Position numbers and translations under genes: made by a program
Notes under the pieces: model-generated
The model's input: the letters and a program-made list of their open reading frames with translations, nothing else
The model's database searches: none
Told to the model about the DNA's origin: nothing
Shown: positions 61,818-64,000 of the stretch, one piece after another
How the letters are laid out: each line of letters opens with the position of its first letter
Numbering within the stretch: the stretch's first letter is position 1
Origin: Cyclobacterium jeungdonense
Lineage (GTDB): Bacteria; Bacteroidota; Bacteroidia; Cytophagales; Cyclobacteriaceae
DNA: 64,000 nt
NCBI RefSeq assembly: GCF_010994275.1
Contig: NZ_WMCD01000006.1
Span: forward strand, 1-64,000
Reading direction: 5' to 3'

Positions 61818-63854
61818 TCAGTAGGTCAATCCAAACCCAAATGGAAACAGCGTATCTTCTTCCGGATATCCGGGAGCATCAGGAGCCTGATCCACTATTG
61901 CCTGCGGCTTATTGGCCAGGGCAAAGGGAAGCTTTCCAGTAGGCTTGAATTTCCCGGTAAGGATGTCCAAAAGGGCCGCATCCGTGACGCCAAATGTAGC
62001 TAAAATGGCTCCGGCATTGAGGATTCCTGAATTTTCATCCAATACATAAGGTTGTCTGAAATCAATGGCCAACACCGTATTTTCAGGCCCTACCTTTTCC
62101 ATAATGGTTCGTATGTCCTGTAAAGAGGGGGAAATTTCCCAGGAAGTTGAACCCTCCATATCCGAAAATGCGAGTAAATCCAGTTCCTTAGGATCTGCCC
62201 CGCCAAACATGCGCCCGCTCTCTCTTCCGCCACTATTAGATACATTTACACGGATGATCGCAAGTTCAGTACCATCACTGATCGGAGCAAGAATTTCTTC
62301 CTCGCCGGAATGGTGATCTCCAGCCACTGCCTTTATGCCAGCCCAGGATCGATCCTTAAATACTTCCGGATTTACTCCCATTGTATAGACCATCAGGGAG
62401 TCACCTTCTTCCGGCAGTGTTACAGGAAGGTTCATTTTATTTTGAAGCAATACGATCGATTTTCTTTGCGCGAGATCGGCCTTTCGCTGGTGAGCGGGGT
62501 TGCCCAGGAGATATGCCGCCCGATTGGGATCCACGAAAGGATTTTCAAAAAGCCCCAGTTCGAATTGTTCCCGTAAAAGTCTTTCTACCGAAAGATCAAG
62601 CCTGCTTTCTGAAAGTTTCCCAGACTGCACCAATTCCAGAAGCTGGCTATTGTCATTGAACCCGGAGAGGACATCCGTACCAGCTTCAATGGCAATGAGT
62701 ATTTGATCCTCAACACTTTTGTCTTCCAGACCCCATGCCCGATCTCCGATAATGCCGGTATCTGAGTTAATGTATCCTTTAAAACCCAGCTTATTCCTCA
62801 GTAACTCCGTTAGAATTCCCTTTGAAAAAGCCATTCCTACGTTGTTGGGCATGTAAGGTTGGCCCACCGGAATGCCATAATAGGCCATGATGGAAGAGGC
62901 ACCCGCATCAATAGCGGCCTTAAACGGTGCCACGTGGTAATCAAAATTATCAGAAGGATACACCTGATTTTTACCAAAATCGTAATGCGGATCTCCGCCA
63001 CCTTCCTGTGGTCCCCCACCTGGAAAATGCTTGATGGTCAGCGCAACACTATTTGAATTCAGGTTTTCGCCCTGAAGGTTTTTGACAAGCGTAGAAAGTA
63101 TATCCGAAGCCAGTTCACTGTCTTCGGTAAAAGTTTCATGCACCCTGTACCAGCGCGGTTCGGTGGAAAGGTCGGCCATGTAGCCATACATTCCACGGAT
63201 GCCAACCGATGTCCATTCCCTGGCCATGATGTTGGCAAAATCTGCAATCAACTCCATGTCCCGGGTGGCTGCTAGGCCGCTTTCCTTGGGCCAGGCTGAG
63301 AATGATCCGGAGGAAACATTTATGCCTGCTCTGGCATCAAAGTCTACATGGTTTCGGGCATTGGACTTAAATACAACCGGTATACCAAGCCTGGTGGTTT
63401 CAGCCAATTCCTGGATGGAATTGGTAAACTGGGCCGCTTCAAAGGGACTGATCTCCGCTCCGCCAAAGGAATTGGAGGATTCAGAACGTTCAGGGTTATT
63501 TTTCAGCACATTTCTAAAAACAAACCGGGTCATCTTTTCATCCTCTATGAACTGGACCGCACGGTCTGTCATATGGCCATACTCGCCGGCATTAAGGGTA
63601 TTGATAAGTAGCATGCCTGCTTTTTCCTCCAAGGTCATCTGGCTGAGCAGGTCCTCAATCCGTGAGGCCACCGGCTGACGCCAATCTTCGTAGAGGTCCA
63701 GTTGATTGTTTTTATTCAGGTCTTTGAAAGTTAACTGGCCTTCATGCAGGAGGTCAACGGCCCGGGCTTCGAGTTCCGGTTGGTGCGTATAAGTGCCTTG
63801 TGCATGGCCCTGAAAGCACAAAAATAAAATGGACAGTCGGAATAGGTTTTTCAT
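61818..63854 (-). CDS. Glycoside hydrolase family 3 protein
   Basis: 678 residues with a signal peptide (FLCFQGHAQG). Residues about 45-57 form an EF-hand-like DLNKNNQLDLYEDW loop. The GH3 TIM barrel follows from about 70 (MTLEEKAGML, KSNARNHVD, KHFPGGG), with the nucleophile Asp in INSDTGIIG (about residue 368), then the alpha/beta sandwich to PEEDTLFPFGFGLTY. The fibronectin-III domain of long GH3 enzymes is absent. It probably hydrolyses beta-glucosides or xylosides in the periplasm; specificity unknown. Confidence 0.92.
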   Translation of the reverse strand: MKNLFRLSILFLCFQGHAQGTYTHQPELEARAVDLLHEGQLTFKDLNKNNQLDLYEDWRQPVASRIEDLLSQMTLEEKAGMLLINTLNAGEYGHMTDRAVQFIEDEKMTRFVFRNVLKNNPERSESSNSFGGAEISPFEAAQFTNSIQELAETTRLGIPVVFKSNARNHVDFDARAGINVSSGSFSAWPKESGLAATRDMELIADFANIMAREWTSVGIRGMYGYMADLSTEPRWYRVHETFTEDSELASDILSTLVKNLQGENLNSNSVALTIKHFPGGGPQEGGGDPHYDFGKNQVYPSDNFDYHVAPFKAAIDAGASSIMAYYGIPVGQPYMPNNVGMAFSKGILTELLRNKLGFKGYINSDTGIIGDRAWGLEDKSVEDQILIAIEAGTDVLSGFNDNSQLLELVQSGKLSESRLDLSVERLLREQFELGLFENPFVDPNRAAYLLGNPAHQRKADLAQRKSIVLLQNKMNLPVTLPEEGDSLMVYTMGVNPEVFKDRSWAGIKAVAGDHHSGEEEILAPISDGTELAIIRVNVSNSGGRESGRMFGGADPKELDLLAFSDMEGSTSWEISPSLQDIRTIMEKVGPENTVLAIDFRQPYVLDENSGILNAGAILATFGVTDAALLDILTGKFKPTGKLPFALANKPQAIVDQAPDAPGYPEEDTLFPFGFGLTY

Positions 63855-63912
63855 GATTTCGGCAATTTACCTTTTTGAATTTGAAGCTGCTGGTCCATGT
63901 AGATAATCTTGA

Positions 63913-63999
63913 TTAAAAAGGCAAAATATCGCCCTCGCTATCGTCCGAAAAGGTACTCACGTCGGGCTGGTCATTTTTTTGGCTTCCCGAAGCCGATCC
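63913..63999 (-). CDS. ssb: Single-stranded DNA-binding protein, C-terminal end (partial)
   Basis: The minus strand entering the window reads GSASGSQKNDQPDVS, then TFSDDSEGDILPF and a stop (63915-63913). A flexible Gly/Ser/Gln linker ending in an acidic tail and hydrophobic Pro-Phe tip is the SSB C-terminal peptide that binds partner repair proteins. The OB fold lies outside the window. Only 28 residues are seen, so this rests on the tail. Confidence 0.7.
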   Translation of the reverse strand, partial: GSASGSQKNDQPDVSTFSDDSEGDILPF

Positions 64000-64000
64000 C

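Overview
The window looks like a chromosomal segment of a member of the Bacteroidota, most likely Cytophagales (Cyclobacteriaceae-like). This is inferred from promoter-like TAnnTTTG boxes, an IS481-type transposase, lipoprotein signals of the family LxAC, the LemA/DUF2207 pair, YpdA, DUF1460, PL10 and ThuA/PQQ/cytochrome c fusion proteins, and AT-rich leaders. No computation or database search was run; all calls come from reading the sequence.

Layout. 0-2.3 kb is accessory sequence: the end of an IS element, then two direct copies of a REP-like hairpin doublet that bracket a CPBP (CAAX-type) protease gene. 2.3-29.8 kb is dominated by two large three-module non-ribosomal peptide synthetases, each A-T-C-A-T-C-A-T-TE. 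They point away from each other (minus strand ending at 2329; plus strand 19866-28781), and the second is followed at 24 bp by a lipoprotein with an HExxH motif. Between them lie ddl and an RluF-like pseudouridine synthase gene, a DUF1460 cell-wall amidase-like protein, a PL10 pectate lyase, an SDR enzyme and a voltage-gated-type potassium channel. The same stretch holds two near-identical 124-nt tRNA-like RNA cassettes, each with its own promoter box and terminator.

29.8-46 kb is mostly housekeeping and envelope genes: DUF2207/LemA, a membrane protein-histidine kinase-response regulator operon, a lipid operon (CPBP protease, DUF2007, CdsA, Psd), DusB, an EamA transporter, two MscS channels (the second at 52.5 kb), YpdA, NRDE, and a BlaI/BlaR1-like pair preceded by three 16-bp operator palindromes. 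46-64 kb holds a 1144-aa ThuA/sugar-dehydrogenase/PKD/cytochrome c lipoprotein, a small type III PKS-methyltransferase-UbiA cluster, a membrane-anchored MutS-family ATPase, purK-purE, a YihY/BrkB protein, a decayed VWA-domain gene, a GH3 glycosidase and the 3' end of ssb.

The observation I rate highest is the pair of tRNA-like RNAs (13792-13915 and 15590-15713). They have canonical D, anticodon, T and acceptor elements of a class II, leucine-like tRNA, but a 55-nt variable region and a GUC triplet in the anticodon position. The two copies differ almost only in the variable arm, and there the changes are compensatory (GGAG/CTCC becomes GGGG/CCCC; CGG/CCG becomes CAG/CTG). That argues for a selected, structured RNA rather than a tRNA remnant. 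Its function is unknown; the position between cell-wall genes and two peptide synthetases is suggestive only.
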